The notes beneath the pieces are model-generated. The model made no database searches, was not told the origin of the DNA, and saw only the letters and a list, made by a program, of their open reading frames with translations. A stretch of 64,000 nucleotides of DNA. Origin: Dehalococcoidia bacterium. Lineage in GTDB: Bacteria > Chloroflexota > Dehalococcoidia > Lucifugimonadales > UBA3495. The stretch spans positions 1 through 64,000 of the forward strand of contig JAJEIA010000104.1 of NCBI GenBank assembly GCA_022823505.1. Reading direction: 5' to 3'. Made by a program: the position numbers and the translations under genes. Below, piece after piece: positions 1-11,800 of the stretch (position 1 is its first letter; each line of letters begins with the position of its first letter).

Positions 1-2457
1 GTTGCGGTCCACGATGACCGGGTTGCCGCCCCCTGGTGGGGCAGAATTGATGCCGGTGAGGACGACCACGGGGAACTCCAGCCCCTTTGACCCGTGGATG
101 GTCATCACCCGGACGGCATCTTCGTCCGTTTCCGGGACCGGCGTCTCGGTAACGCGAGCGCCTTCGCCGATCTGATCGTCCACCCACTGCAGGAAGGAGC
201 GCAGCGTCGCCCCGCCGGCCCGGTTGAAGCGTCCCGCCTGTTCCGCCAGGAACCGGTAGCGGCGCCACTGCTCGCGCATCCTCGGGTGGCCGACAGCAGC
301 TTCCATCAGTCCGCGTTCCCGCACGAACCGGTCGATCAGTGCGCCGGTTGTTTCAACCAGGCGGGCGCGGTGGAATGACCGCAGAACCTCGAACGCCCCG
401 AGCACCGCTTCATCCCCGCGATCCGGTGACGTGCTGGCAAGGTAGTCGAAACTGCCGCCCCGGGCGCGATGGCGCAGCAGGTCCACGTCGCTGCATCCGA
501 AAGCAGGGGAGCGGAGCGCGGCCACCGCGGCGACCTGGTTGGCCGGATCGTCGATGGCGTTCAGGCAGTTCATCAGGTCGCGGATTTCCTGGGTTTCAAA
601 CACCAGGGATGCGCTTTCCAACCGGAAGGGTATGTCGGCGATTTCCAGCCCGCGTTCCAGCGCAGCCAGGCTGGTGCGCCGGGGCATGAGGATGCACACG
701 TCGGAATAGCGCACGGGCCGATAGGTTTCATATCCGTTGCTGCTCGAAGCCGACTGGTCCAGTGTTTCCCATTGTTCGGCCATCATCTGCCGCAACAGCA
801 GACCGATCTCCCTTGCTTCCTGCTGGCGAATTTCAGCTATCGGGGCATCCGTGGCCTCGTTGCCCAGCGTCCACACTCTGGGGGCGACCGGGTTTCCGGT
901 GTCGCCGATCCAGAGGGCCGACATCGCGTCGTATCCCGCCTGAGGATCGCTGACGTCGTTCCCGTCGGAATGGGGTCCCTCCATCCACTGTTCAAATAGA
1001 CGGTTGACCCAACTGATGACCGGTTCCTGGGAGCGAAAATTCTGCACCAGTTTCAGGGTCCGGCCGCCGGATCGCTCCATGCTCGATTGCAGGCGCTTCA
1101 TCTGCCCCACGTCGGCGCGGCGGAATCGGTAGATAGATTGCTTGGGATCGCCGACCACGAACAACTTGCCGGGTTCCGGACTGATCTGATCCCACCGGAT
1201 CGACGGGTCCGGACCCGAGGTTTCGGCGCCGGCCGACTCGGCCAGCAGCATGGCTATTTCCGCCTGGATCGGGTCGGTGTCCTGGGCTTCGTCGATCAGC
1301 AGGTGGGTATAGCGATTGCGGAAGTAGTCGCGCACCGGAGCGTTGTCCCGGAGCAACTCGCGGGCCCACACCAGCAGGTCGTGAAACTCGGCACGACCCT
1401 CGGCGCGGCGTTTCCGCGCGTATTCCAGCGCCAGTTGCCGCAGGTCCTCAAGGATGGGCATCAAGACCGAGCGGCGAGCGTTTTGGATCTCTTCTCCGGC
1501 CTCTTGATACAAAGGTGCGAGGGTATCTTTCAGTACGGTACACGCATTTTTGCGACTGTCAAGGTCCCGTTCCCAATTGGACGTATTGCCCCTGCTTCTA
1601 ATGGATCCAAGGTCACCATTTCTATTCCGCGGAAGGAGTTCCAGCAAAATGCGATACCCGTCTACCAGGCCGGTTGTAGTCTCGGGCAATTGCCACAGCA
1701 ATCGCAGATTGTTCATCACATGGACGTACAATGCGTCGCCGGGGACTTTCTTGGAAAACTCGCAAAGCCTCTCCATCGCGGGCACGGCGTCAAGGATTGC
1801 TGCCAATGCCGCCGACGGTACCGGGGCGGAAGCATGGAAGCTCAGGTCCAACAGGTCGCTGTAGTTCTGGTGGAACGCTCGGGCGATGGTTCTGAGGTGG
1901 GTCAGGGTCAAGCCCAGGGTCAGTGCCAACGCCAGGTGCGGCGCGAGATCGGTCTCGCCGTCGAGATGGCGGTCAAGCCAGCCGCTCCATTCCTCTTCGA
2001 ATTTGATGCTGGCCAGGATCTCGTCGCTGGTCTCGAAGGAGGGAGGGAGGCCGGCCTCGAGCGGGCGTTCGCGCAGCAGGCTCCCGGCAAAGGCGTGGAG
2101 AGTACAGATGTCTGCCTGGTCCAGGTCGGCGATCCCCTGCCGGCAGCGTTCGCGCTCGGCCGGCTCGCGGCCGTCATCGACGGCCGCATCCTCCAGGTTC
2201 GCCCGGACCCGGTCCCTCAACTCGGCGGCGGCGGCTTCGGTGAAGGTGATGGCGGCGATGCGGTCCAGGGTGGTCGTTCCAGTGGCCACCAGGTTAGTCA
2301 CCCGCTGGACGAGGCTGGTGGTTTTTCCCGTGCCGGCGCTGGCCTCGACGAAGAGCGTGGAGCCCAGGTCTTCCCTGATGGTCTTCCTGGCCTGGTCATC
2401 CACCGGGACGAAGCCGGCCAGACGGTTGGCCGAAGTCGACGCTTGCATCGTGGACAT
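1..2457 (-). CDS. AddA/RecB-like UvrD-family helicase (3' end outside window)
   Basis: This is the N-terminal 819 codons of a superfamily 1 DNA helicase; the frame runs open off the left edge. Walker A is ASAGTGKT (residues 39-46, Lys45), the ASAGTGKT form being typical of RecB/AddA. Motif II DEAQD lies at 389-393, motif III FVVGDPKQSIYRFR near 430, and TIHGSKGLEFPVVVLTG near 790. The family acts with a nuclease partner to resect double-strand breaks. The start ATG (2455-2457) overlaps the stop of the upstream AddB-like gene as TGATG, so the two are translationally coupled. AddA proteins normally carry a C-terminal PD-(D/E)XK nuclease; that part would lie outside the window and cannot be checked. 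PcrA/Rep is less likely because of the partner gene. Confidence 0.9.
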   Translation of the reverse strand, partial: MSTMQASTSANRLAGFVPVDDQARKTIREDLGSTLFVEASAGTGKTTSLVQRVTNLVATGTTTLDRIAAITFTEAAAAELRDRVRANLEDAAVDDGREPAERERCRQGIADLDQADICTLHAFAGSLLRERPLEAGLPPSFETSDEILASIKFEEEWSGWLDRHLDGETDLAPHLALALTLGLTLTHLRTIARAFHQNYSDLLDLSFHASAPVPSAALAAILDAVPAMERLCEFSKKVPGDALYVHVMNNLRLLWQLPETTTGLVDGYRILLELLPRNRNGDLGSIRSRGNTSNWERDLDSRKNACTVLKDTLAPLYQEAGEEIQNARRSVLMPILEDLRQLALEYARKRRAEGRAEFHDLLVWARELLRDNAPVRDYFRNRYTHLLIDEAQDTDPIQAEIAMLLAESAGAETSGPDPSIRWDQISPEPGKLFVVGDPKQSIYRFRRADVGQMKRLQSSMERSGGRTLKLVQNFRSQEPVISWVNRLFEQWMEGPHSDGNDVSDPQAGYDAMSALWIGDTGNPVAPRVWTLGNEATDAPIAEIRQQEAREIGLLLRQMMAEQWETLDQSASSSNGYETYRPVRYSDVCILMPRRTSLAALERGLEIADIPFRLESASLVFETQEIRDLMNCLNAIDDPANQVAAVAALRSPAFGCSDVDLLRHRARGGSFDYLASTSPDRGDEAVLGAFEVLRSFHRARLVETTGALIDRFVRERGLMEAAVGHPRMREQWRRYRFLAEQAGRFNRAGGATLRSFLQWVDDQIGEGARVTETPVPETDEDAVRVMTIHGSKGLEFPVVVLTGINSAPPGGGNPVIVDRN

Positions 2458-5400
2458 CAATCATCCTCCCCATCGGGTTCCGCCAGTTGCAGATAGCCCA
2501 CAAGGACCGCATCGGACTTCTTGCGCTCCCACAGTTCGCTGCGCCGCGCCGGGCAGACCGCATCGAAATCGCAATACTGGCAATTGGACGGTCCGTAACG
2601 GCCGGGTGGCCCGGGATTGGCCGGGAACAGTCCTGCATTGATGCTGCCCACGATGCCGGCGACGCCCTCGCGGAACCGTTCCGCAACAGATTCGTCGGTG
2701 ATCTTGAAGTGACCGGCGGGGACGAATTGAAATCGGCCGCGATTGGTGCTGAACCAGTAGGCGGCGGATACGTCGGTAGCATCAGGGAACAAAGCGCGGG
2801 CAGCCAGCGAATAGACTCCCAATTGGAGATGGCGGCCCTGATCGATGGGGTCATCGTCGAGACCCTTGTATGGTTCGGCACTACCGGTTTTGTAGTCGAC
2901 AACCAGGACCCTGGTACCGTCTCCGCTGACGTCGATGCGGTCGATCATACCCCTGAAGTTGACGCCCGATGCGGGTTCGGCAACTGCCGTCCCGCCCGCA
3001 CCGAAACCGAACCGCGTCTCCACGCGGACATCCGCGGTCTGGTGTGCCTCGCGCAGGCTCGCGTCGGTGTCGAGGAAGGTCTCGAGGTCGGCCAGGATTT
3101 CGGTCTTGGCCATTTCCCACAGCAGTCGCTTGCCGGTCACGCCCCGGGTTTCCGCATCCCGGAAGCTCTCAGCCGCGATGCGCATGAGGCGATCCCGATC
3201 GCCGTCGCTCCAGGGTGCTCCAGCCGGGGGCAAATTGCCGCTTCGGGCGCTCCGGTCAATGAACTGCTCCAGTATTTCATGGGTCAACGTGCCGCGATCC
3301 AGCGCGCTGATGGAGAAGATTTCCTCGGGTGTGTCCAGCGAGCCGAGCCTGAGGACGTGGCCCAGGAAGTACCGGTACGGGCAGGTTGCCCATGCTTCCA
3401 GGGCGGTGGGAGAAATAGACGATTCTCCGGGCGCAATGTTGAACCGGTGGCTTTGCTCAATCCCGGACAGATTCCCGTCGAACTCCGTCAGTTGCCGTCG
3501 GGATCGCCCCCTCGCCAAACGGAACGCCCCCGCCAGCGGGTCCCGGCGGGCGAAGGGATGCTCGCTCAGGTTTCGCCCATCATGGCGCCATTCCACCAGC
3601 CGCTTGAGCCGGAAATCCGGCGCGTCCGCCAGAGCCACGGCCGGCGCATTCGCGATGGCCCGTTCGGGCGAGTCGTCTACGGTGAACCAGTCATGGTCAC
3701 GCAATCCGGCCAGATCGCCGCTCCTTACCGGAGCGCCGGCCAACGCCGACGCCTGTTCCAGGAACCAACGCGACGGGTAGGCCTGCCTCTGCGACGCGGC
3801 GTCGGCCACCGGATAGGTCAAGGTACGACGATGGGCCGATGCGACGGCGGCGAGGTACTCGTAACGTTCCTCGGACATGCGCGTGTGGATGCGATCCGGC
3901 CCACCGGCGGCCAGCCAGTCCGGCTCAGTCAACAGCGGATCGCGACGGGGAGCCGGGGGAACGGCTCCCTCAATCATGCCCACCAGCCAGACGGCGTCAA
4001 AGGTCATGCCAGCCGCTCCGGCAAAGGACGAAACGAAAACGCCCTGGCCGGTTGGGCCCAAATGACCGAAGGGGGCCTGCATCAACTCCGTAACCATCTG
4101 GCGGAAGTCCGAAAGGCTGGTACCGTTATGCACGCTGTCTGCCGCGGCGAATTCATCCAGCAGTCTCCCGACCCGTTCCAGCGCCGCAAGGTCAGACTCG
4201 CTGAGGTCACTCAAAATGTAACGGCGCATCAACCGCTGGGCCCAATCTGCGAACTCTCGCCAGGGGCTGCCGTCGGGCGGCGGTTCCAGGTCATCGGCGA
4301 GCCCGTCGATGAAGGCTCGAATATTCTGTGCAACGGCTGCCTCGGATCTCATCCCACGGGCCCGGGAGACGCTGATCTCGCCGTCGTTTTCGCGGCGGTC
4401 GGCATCCTCGGTCAGCCGTCGCGCGTGGGCGTCGAGCCGGTCGCGCCACTGCTGCCGGCCGCCGACGATGCCGGCCTTCCTGGTAACAACGTCCCACTGG
4501 CTGGGACTGAAACTCGCACTTGGTCCGACCGGGTCCCGCACCGGGCAACCGGTGAGCCAGGCTACCACGTCGGACCTTGGCAACTGGCTTCCGCACAATT
4601 CAAGCAGGCCGCTCAGTGTGCGGCCGACGCCGGTGTTCAACAGCGACTCGCGGTCCGGTCCCGCCATCGGGATCCCGGCCATGCGCAGCTCGTCGCGAAT
4701 CAAAGAAGCGTACGGGTCGACCGTGCGATACAGGACGGCCATCCGGTGCAGCGGCGTGCGGTTTTCGTTGAGTTCCTGGATGACCTGCCGGATAACCCAT
4801 CGCAGTTCGTCGTGCGCGGTGGGGGCGACGTGCAGCCGAGCCGGGACGGGAAGGACCGGAGTTTCCTGGTCGGGTGCCCTGGCTTCTGGCGGCGTGCCCA
4901 TCTGCCGCCGAAGCCTGGTTGCCAGGTCCCGCGCCGACTCGTCAGCGACCTCGTCTCCGGTCGTTCCCAAAATGGTCGCGAGACGATGGTGTGCGGCCAA
5001 TGCCTCCATCAACGCTGTCTCACCGGGCGAGAGCCCGTGTGGGAGGTAGAAAACGATCAGTCCCAAGTCTCCCAACCCCGGAGCGGCGCCGGCGGTTACA
5101 GTTGTTGCGGCCGCCTCGGCCAGGTCTTCTGAGTCGTACCATTCGTTAGCCGCGATCCGACGAAAGTCGTCGTACAAGCGGGCCATCTCGCCGGCGATCC
5201 CGACGCCGGCTGCCAGGGCGGAGCGCATGGTGTCATCGGCACTCCGCAACTGGCGGAACGCGGCACGCACGCTGGACTGGGTGCTGGGATGCCCGGATAC
5301 GCCTTGCAACAGACCGTCGGTTTGCTCCAGCACCTGCCGCACGGCCAGGTTTTCCAGCACGGCGGTCAGCGGTTTGCGTCCCTGTTGATCCAACGCAGCG

Positions 5401-5651
5401 GCGCCGAGCAGCTCCGACAGGACGGGCACCGGCATGAAGCGGACGTTGGCAAACCCGCTGCTTCCCAGCCCCTGGCGCAAGGAAAGTCCGGCGTACCGCG
5501 AAGGGGTCACCACGGTCACCGGAGCGAGCACATCGTCTCGTTTCTCCTCATCGATCAGCCGCCATAGTTCACGGGTCAGGTCCGGAGATAATCGGTCCAC
5601 GACGAGACGTGCGTGGTTGGCGCTTCCAGATTGGTTCATGTGATCGTCCAT
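2457..5651 (-). CDS. AddB-like PD-(D/E)XK nuclease/helicase subunit
   Basis: The 1064-residue protein fits the AddB subunit of an AddAB double-strand-break resection complex. The N-terminus is helicase-like but degenerate (no good Walker A; TPSRYAGLSLRQ near residue 50). The C-terminus carries a RecB-type nuclease: MIDRID, then VVDYKTG with Asp919 and Lys921. Four cysteines, Cys757 (ATCPYRYFLG) and Cys1024, Cys1027 and Cys1033 (CQYCDFDAVC), match the iron-sulfur staple that clamps the nuclease domain in AddB. The next gene downstream is the AddA-like helicase, overlapping by one base. Two ATG codons lie near the start (residues 1 and 5), neither with a strong Shine-Dalgarno, so the start is uncertain by four codons. 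Confidence 0.87.
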   Translation of the reverse strand: MDDHMNQSGSANHARLVVDRLSPDLTRELWRLIDEEKRDDVLAPVTVVTPSRYAGLSLRQGLGSSGFANVRFMPVPVLSELLGAAALDQQGRKPLTAVLENLAVRQVLEQTDGLLQGVSGHPSTQSSVRAAFRQLRSADDTMRSALAAGVGIAGEMARLYDDFRRIAANEWYDSEDLAEAAATTVTAGAAPGLGDLGLIVFYLPHGLSPGETALMEALAAHHRLATILGTTGDEVADESARDLATRLRRQMGTPPEARAPDQETPVLPVPARLHVAPTAHDELRWVIRQVIQELNENRTPLHRMAVLYRTVDPYASLIRDELRMAGIPMAGPDRESLLNTGVGRTLSGLLELCGSQLPRSDVVAWLTGCPVRDPVGPSASFSPSQWDVVTRKAGIVGGRQQWRDRLDAHARRLTEDADRRENDGEISVSRARGMRSEAAVAQNIRAFIDGLADDLEPPPDGSPWREFADWAQRLMRRYILSDLSESDLAALERVGRLLDEFAAADSVHNGTSLSDFRQMVTELMQAPFGHLGPTGQGVFVSSFAGAAGMTFDAVWLVGMIEGAVPPAPRRDPLLTEPDWLAAGGPDRIHTRMSEERYEYLAAVASAHRRTLTYPVADAASQRQAYPSRWFLEQASALAGAPVRSGDLAGLRDHDWFTVDDSPERAIANAPAVALADAPDFRLKRLVEWRHDGRNLSEHPFARRDPLAGAFRLARGRSRRQLTEFDGNLSGIEQSHRFNIAPGESSISPTALEAWATCPYRYFLGHVLRLGSLDTPEEIFSISALDRGTLTHEILEQFIDRSARSGNLPPAGAPWSDGDRDRLMRIAAESFRDAETRGVTGKRLLWEMAKTEILADLETFLDTDASLREAHQTADVRVETRFGFGAGGTAVAEPASGVNFRGMIDRIDVSGDGTRVLVVDYKTGSAEPYKGLDDDPIDQGRHLQLGVYSLAARALFPDATDVSAAYWFSTNRGRFQFVPAGHFKITDESVAERFREGVAGIVGSINAGLFPANPGPPGRYGPSNCQYCDFDAVCPARRSELWERKKSDAVLVGYLQLAEPDGEDD

Positions 5652-5771
5652 TGCGGGAAACGGTCGGGGAGGGTGTCACAAGATACAGCATACGGCCGCG
5701 CCGGCAAACGCGTTAGGACTGGCAAGACGCTGACAATTGCAGTTCGTCAACCTCGCATCGGGTGCCGCGAG

Positions 5772-5810
5772 TTGGCGCATGCGCCAATCCCGAATTGGTC
5801 CCGTTTCGGG
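5772..5810 (-). terminator. hairpins just after the giant protease gene
   Basis: Immediately beyond the stop codon of the giant protease (reading minus strand) are a hairpin with 6-bp arms, CCCGAA/TTCGGG (5789-5794 and 5805-5810), and a perfect 16-bp palindrome TTGGCGCATGCGCCAA (5772-5787). No T-run follows, so this is not a textbook intrinsic terminator. The position between two minus-strand genes fits transcript-end formation or mRNA 3' protection. Confidence 0.35.
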
Positions 5811-5816
5811 TTGTCG

Positions 5817-8800
5817 TCAGTCGGTGAGGTTGGTGACGGTCACGGCGATGTCAAGGCGGGCCGTGTTGTCGTTTTCGTCGGTCGCCTCCACGGTCACCTC
5901 GTATATGTTGTCGGAATTCAGGTCCGCGGGCTCCTCGTAGTCGGGTGGGTCGCGGAAAGTCAGCGCTCCCTCTTCGCTGATTTCAAACTGTTCGAAGTCG
6001 TCGCCGGAGAGGCTCCAGGCTACGTCGTCGCCCTCGGGGTCGGTGGCGCGGTAGGTGAAGAGGGCGTCGGTACCGTTCTCCTTGTAGGTGAAGGCGTCCA
6101 GGCTGCTGCTGTGTAACTCGGGAGCTTCGTCTACGGCTTGAACGGTGACGGTCACCGTGAAGGAGCCGTAGTAGCGGCCGTCGGAGGCGCGGACGGTTAC
6201 CTCGTAGATGCTGTCGTGGTTGGCGTCAGCGGGACGCTCGTGGTCGGGCGGGTTGCGGAAGGAGAGCTGCCCGTCCGCATCGATGGTGAAATCGCCGCCG
6301 TCCCGTCCGGAGACACTCCAGCGGGTGATCTCCAGGGAGGGGATTTCGGGGTCGCGGGCGGTGTAGGTGTACAGCGGCTCGTCGTGGTTCTCGGATACGG
6401 TTATTTCGTCGCAGTCCTCAAATGCAATGACCAACACCGTGTCCGATACGGTGTCGGTGCAGCCGGTGATCTCCGGCCCCTCGTTCACGTCGGTTACCGT
6501 TACCATAACCTCCAGGCGGGCGGTGTTGCCGTTCTCATCCGTGGCCTGCACCGTCACATCATACTCGGTGTCGTAGAACTCCCCATCAAAGCGCGCCGGA
6601 TTCTCAAAGTTGGGCGGTTCGCTGAAGGTGAGGACGCCGGTTTCGCTGATGGCGAAGTAGCCGGCATCTGCGCCGCCGACCGACCATGTGACGCCGGTGC
6701 CCTCGGGGTCGGTGGCCCGGTAGGTGTAGAGGATAGATGTGCCGTTCTCTCGGTAGGTGAACGAGTCGCGGCTGCCCGAGCGGAACTCCGGCGCCTCGTC
6801 CACCGGAAGCACCGTTACCACCACGTCGTATGAGCCGTAAACGCGGCCGTCGGAAGCGCGGACAGTAAGTTCGTAAACGTTGTCCTGGTTGGAGTCGGCG
6901 GGCCGCTCGTGGTTCGGTGGGTATCGGAAGGTGAGTTCGCCGTCCGAGTTGATGGTGAAATCGCCACCGTCCCGTCCTGAGGTGCTCCAGCGGGTGATCT
7001 CGGCGCTGGTATCCTCGGGGTCGACGCCGGTGTAGTTGGCCAGCACCCGGTCCGTCGGGGTGTTCTCGTTGAAGATCAGGGTCTGGGCGCCGGAGATATC
7101 CGGCCCCTCGTTGACCTCGGTTACGGTGATGGTGACGGCCAGGACGCCCTCGTTGGAGCCGTCCGACGCCACGACGGTGATCTCGTACACGTTGTCGGAG
7201 TTGGCATCCGCGGGGAGTTCGTAATCGGGTGCGCTGCTGAATGTCAGCGCACCCTCGTTGATCTCAAAGTCGCCGCCGTCCGTGCCCCGCACCGACCAGG
7301 TGATGATTGCGCCCCGGTCGGCGTCGGTGACCCGGTAGGTGTAGAGAGTTGATGCGGTGTTCTCGCGGAAACTCAGCGTGCCCTGGCCCGACACCACCGG
7401 AGCCGCTTCGTTCTGGTCGGTTACGGTGACCGCCACCTCCAGCGAGCCGTAGTAACGACCGTCGGAGACCTGGACGGTTACGAGATAGACGTTGTCGCCG
7501 TTGGAATCCGCGGGACGGTCGTAGTCGGGGGTGTTGCGGAAACTCAGCACGCCATCCTGGGTGATGGTGAAATCACCGCCATCGGTACCGGACGTGCGCC
7601 AGTTGGTCACCGCGATGGTGGGATCCTCAGGATCCCGGGCGGTGAAAGTTGCGCCGACGAGTTCCTGGCCCTCCAGCAGGGTGTAGCTGGTCGTGCCGAA
7701 AATCTCGGGACCCTCGTCCACCGCCGTCACGGTTACGGTTACGTCCAGCCTGGTCGACCGCCTGCCGCTGTCCGTCGCCACCACGGTCAGGTCGTAGGTG
7801 TTGTCGCGGCCGGAGTCGCCGGGAATCTCGTAGTCGGGCGGAGCCTGGAACACCAGGCCGTTCCGGTCGTTGAATGCAAAGAGATGTCCGTCGGTTCCAC
7901 CGGCGCTCCAGGTGATGACGTCGTCCTTGTCCTGGTCGGTGGCGTAGTAGGTGTAGAGTACCGATGCGCTTTCCTCCCGGTAGGTGAACGACGTGCGGCT
8001 CCCGCTTCGGATCACCGGGTCATGCTCGTTCACGTTGCTCACGGTGACGGTCACGTCCAGGCTGCCGTAGACCCGCCCGTCGTAGGCCCGCACGGTGATC
8101 CGGTACTCGTTGTCCCCATTGGAGTCGGCGGGCCGGTCGTAGTCCGGCGTGTTCCGGAAGGTGAGTTCGCCGTCTTCGCTGATGGTGAAATCGCCGCCGT
8201 CGGTTCCGCTCACGTGCCAGCGGGTGATCGGCTGGCCCTCGGGGTCAGAGGCGGAGTAGGTCGCCAGGACCAGGGAGGGGTCTCGGTTTTCCTGGACTGA
8301 GATGGTTTGCCGACCCGTTACCACGGCGCCCTCGTTCTGGTCGGTCACGGTCACGGTGACGGGCAGTTGGCCGACGTAGCCCTGATCGTCCCTGGCCTGC
8401 ACCGTCACCAGGTACTCGTTGCCGTGGGCGCCCGACCCGGACGGGAGATCAAAGTTGGGCGGGACGGCGAAGGTCAGCACCCCGTGCCCGCTGCTGTCGG
8501 GGGTAATGTTGAAATCGTTGGCGTCCGGGCCGCCCAGCTCCCAGGTGAAACCGTTGCCCTCGGGGTCGGTGGCGCGGTAGGTGTAGAGGCGGGTGGTAAC
8601 CGGTGTGTTCTCCCTGAAGCTGAAAGTGTCCCGGCCGGTGATCTCGGGCCCCTCGTTGACCGCCAGCACTGTTACGGTGACGTCGAAGGTTCCGTAGTTT
8701 CGGCCGTCGTGGGCGCGGACGGTGAGGTCGTAGACGTTGTCGCGGTTGTAGTCCGCCGGCCGCTCGTAGTTGGGCGGGTAGCGGAAGGTGAGGACGCCCG

Positions 8801-11800
8801 TCTCGCGCTCGATGGTGAAGTCGCCGCCGTCCCGCCCGGATGTGCTCCAGGTGATGGTGGTGGTGATCCCGCCGATAGCCTCGGGGTCGGCGGCGGTGTA
8901 GATGGTGCCGGATCCCGCCTGATTGTCGCTGAGTTTCTGGTTCTCGTTGACGGTGAAGGCGGCGGTGCCGGACACCACCGGACCCTCGTTCAGGGCGGTC
9001 ACCGTGACGGCAACGGCCAACGTGCCCCGCAGCCCCGCGCTGTCGGTTGCGACCACCTCCAGATCGTAGATGTTATCGCCGTCGTAGTCGCCTGGGCGTT
9101 CAAAGTCGGGCGGGACGGCGAAGGTCAGCAGCCCCCGGCCGTAGCGGTCCTCGGTAATGACAAAATGCCGGCCGTCGGCGCCGCCCGCTGACCAGGTAAT
9201 GTTGTCGTCCAGGTCGGAATCGGTGGCCCGGTAGGTGTAGATGGTGGAGGTGGTGTTCTCCCGGACGGTGCGGGCGGCGCTGCCCGTCACCACGGGGGCG
9301 CCCTCGTTGATGTTGGTGACGGTCACTACGACGTTCAGATATCCGTAGGCGCGGCTGTCGTGGCCCCTTATCGTCACCTCGTAGACGTTATCGCGATTGG
9401 AGTCGGCCGGCCGGTCGTAGTCCGGCGTGTTGCGGAAGGAGAGGACGCCGGTAAAGCGGTCGATGAGGAAGTCGCCGCCGTCCCGGCCGGAGAGAGACCA
9501 CTGGGGATACACCCGCCGTCCGTCCTTGGCGTCGGTGGCGGTGTAGCTGCCCAGCGCCTGGGTGATGTCGTAGTTCTCCTCGACCGTGAAGGACGTGGTC
9601 CCCGCGATGACCGGGCCCTCGGACTGGTCGGTGACGGTGATGGTGGCCGGCACGGTGTCCCGCAGGCCCCGGTTGTCGGCGGCTACTACCGTGATTTCGT
9701 ACACATTGTCCCGGTTTGCGTCCACGGGCTGCTCCAGATCGGGGAGCCGGCGGAACGTCAGCATTCCGTTGTAGATCGCGAAATCGTTTGCGTCGGCGCC
9801 CTCAATCAACCACCGGATGAGGTCGTTGCGGTCCTGGTCGGTGGCCCGGTAGGTGTAGACGACGGCGGTGGAGTTCTCGCGCACAGTGAACTCCGTCCGG
9901 CTCGTCGTGGTGATCACGGGCGGCTCGTTCACCTCGGTCACGGTGATCACCAGCGGCGCTTCCAGGGTGCCGTAGACCCGGCCGTCGTAGGCCCTGACCG
10001 TGACCTCGTAGACATTGTCCCGGTCGCCGTCGGCGGGCCGCTCGTAGTCCGGGGAGTTGCGGAAACGCAACTCGCCCAGGGCGCTGATAAGGAAATCGCC
10101 GCCGTCCCGGCCGCTGGTGCTCCACCGGTAGATGCCGGCCCCAGGGTTTTCCGGATCGGCGGCCGCGAACCGGGCCAGTACCCCGGTGTCAGGGTGGTTT
10201 TCCGGGACGGTGGTGATCGCCGTACCCAGCAGCGTGATATCCGGCCCCTCGTTCACGTCGGTCACCGTGATGGTGAAGCGCAGCCGGTCGGCATGGCCCG
10301 AGCCATTTCTCGCCACCACGGTGAGCTCGTAGATATTGTCCCGGTCCAGATCAGCGGGGTTCTCGAAGTCTGGAGGGTTGCTAAAGGTCAGGACGCCCCG
10401 GCCGCTGGCGTCGGTGGTGATGGTGAAGTCCCCAGCGTCGACACCTTCCAGAGACCACGCGATGGAGTCACGTTGCGGGTCGCTGGCGTGGAAGGTGTAG
10501 ACGGTGGTCGTGCGGTTCTCCTGGTACGTGGTGGGCGGACGTCGAGTGCTGATGGTGGGTTCCACTCCCTCGTTGTGGTTGGTCACCGTGATGGTGAAGG
10601 ACATCCGGTCGGTGTATCCCTCCTCGTCGGTGGCCACCACGGTCAACTCGTATGCATTGTTACGGTCGGCGTCGACGGAGTTCTCGAAATCGGGCGCATG
10701 GTTGAAGGTCAACGCGCCGGTTTCGCTGATGCTGAAGTCGTTGGCATCCGGCCCGGTCAGCGACCATGTGATGACGCCCCGCTGCGGGTCGGACGCCCGG
10801 AAGGTGTAGACGGTGGTTGTGCGGTTCTCCTGGTAGGTGGCGGGCGGTCGCCGGGTGCTGATGGTGGGCTGGACGCCCTCGTTGTGGTTGGTGACTGTGA
10901 CCGTGATCTCCAGGCGTGCGGCGTTGAATTCATCGTCCCGGGCCTCGACGGTTACGTTGTACACATTGTCCCGGCCCGAATCCGTCGGGCTTTCGAAGTC
11001 CGGCGGGTTGGTGAAGGAAAAGCGCCCCTGCTCGTCGATGGTGAAAGCATGACCGTCAGTGCCATCCGGCCTCCAGCTGACCGTCCCACGCTCGGGGTCG
11101 GTGGCGCGGTAGGTGTAGAGGACGGTGTTCCGGTTCTCGGGCTGCGTGAATGTGGTGCGGCCGGTGGTGGTGATCACCGGTGGCTCGTTGACGTCGACCA
11201 CCGTCACCACCTGGACCTCCTCCAGGGTGCCGGTGTAGCGCCCGTCCGACGCCCGGATCACCACCTCGTAGACATTGTCCCCGTTGGAGTCGGCGGGCCG
11301 CTCGTAGTCCGGCGAATTACGGAACCGCAGCTCGCCCAGGGCGTTCATCACGAAATCCCCGCCGTCACGCCCCGATGTGCTCCATCCTGTGATCCGCACG
11401 CCCGGCCGCTCCGGGTCGGCTGCGGTGTAGGTGGCCAGTGCATCGGTTGTGGGATGGTTCTCCGGCACCGTGCCAGGCGGACTGCCGGAAATGCCGCCCT
11501 GGCGGGTGATAACCGGTCCTTCGTTGGCGTCCGTCACCCTCACGATCACCGCCAGGCGGGCGGTGTGTCCCTCAGGGTCGCTGGCCTCGATGCTGACGTC
11601 GTAGGTGTTGTCAGCGCCCGAGTCCGCCGGGGAGTCATGGTCCGGCGGGCTGTTGGGGTCGAAGGAGAACTGGCCGCGCTCGTCGATGGTAAAGAACCGG
11701 CCGTCTGTACCTCCCACCGACCAGCCGACTTCGCCTCGCTCCGGGTCCGCCGCGCTGAAGGTGTAGAGGCGGGCGGCGCGGTTCTCCGGTTGGGTGAACG

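Noticed and set aside
1087-5132. Plus-strand frames of 469 and 881 codons opposite the helicase and nuclease genes
   Set aside because: The minus-strand frames contain complete helicase and nuclease motifs, while the plus-strand translations contain none.
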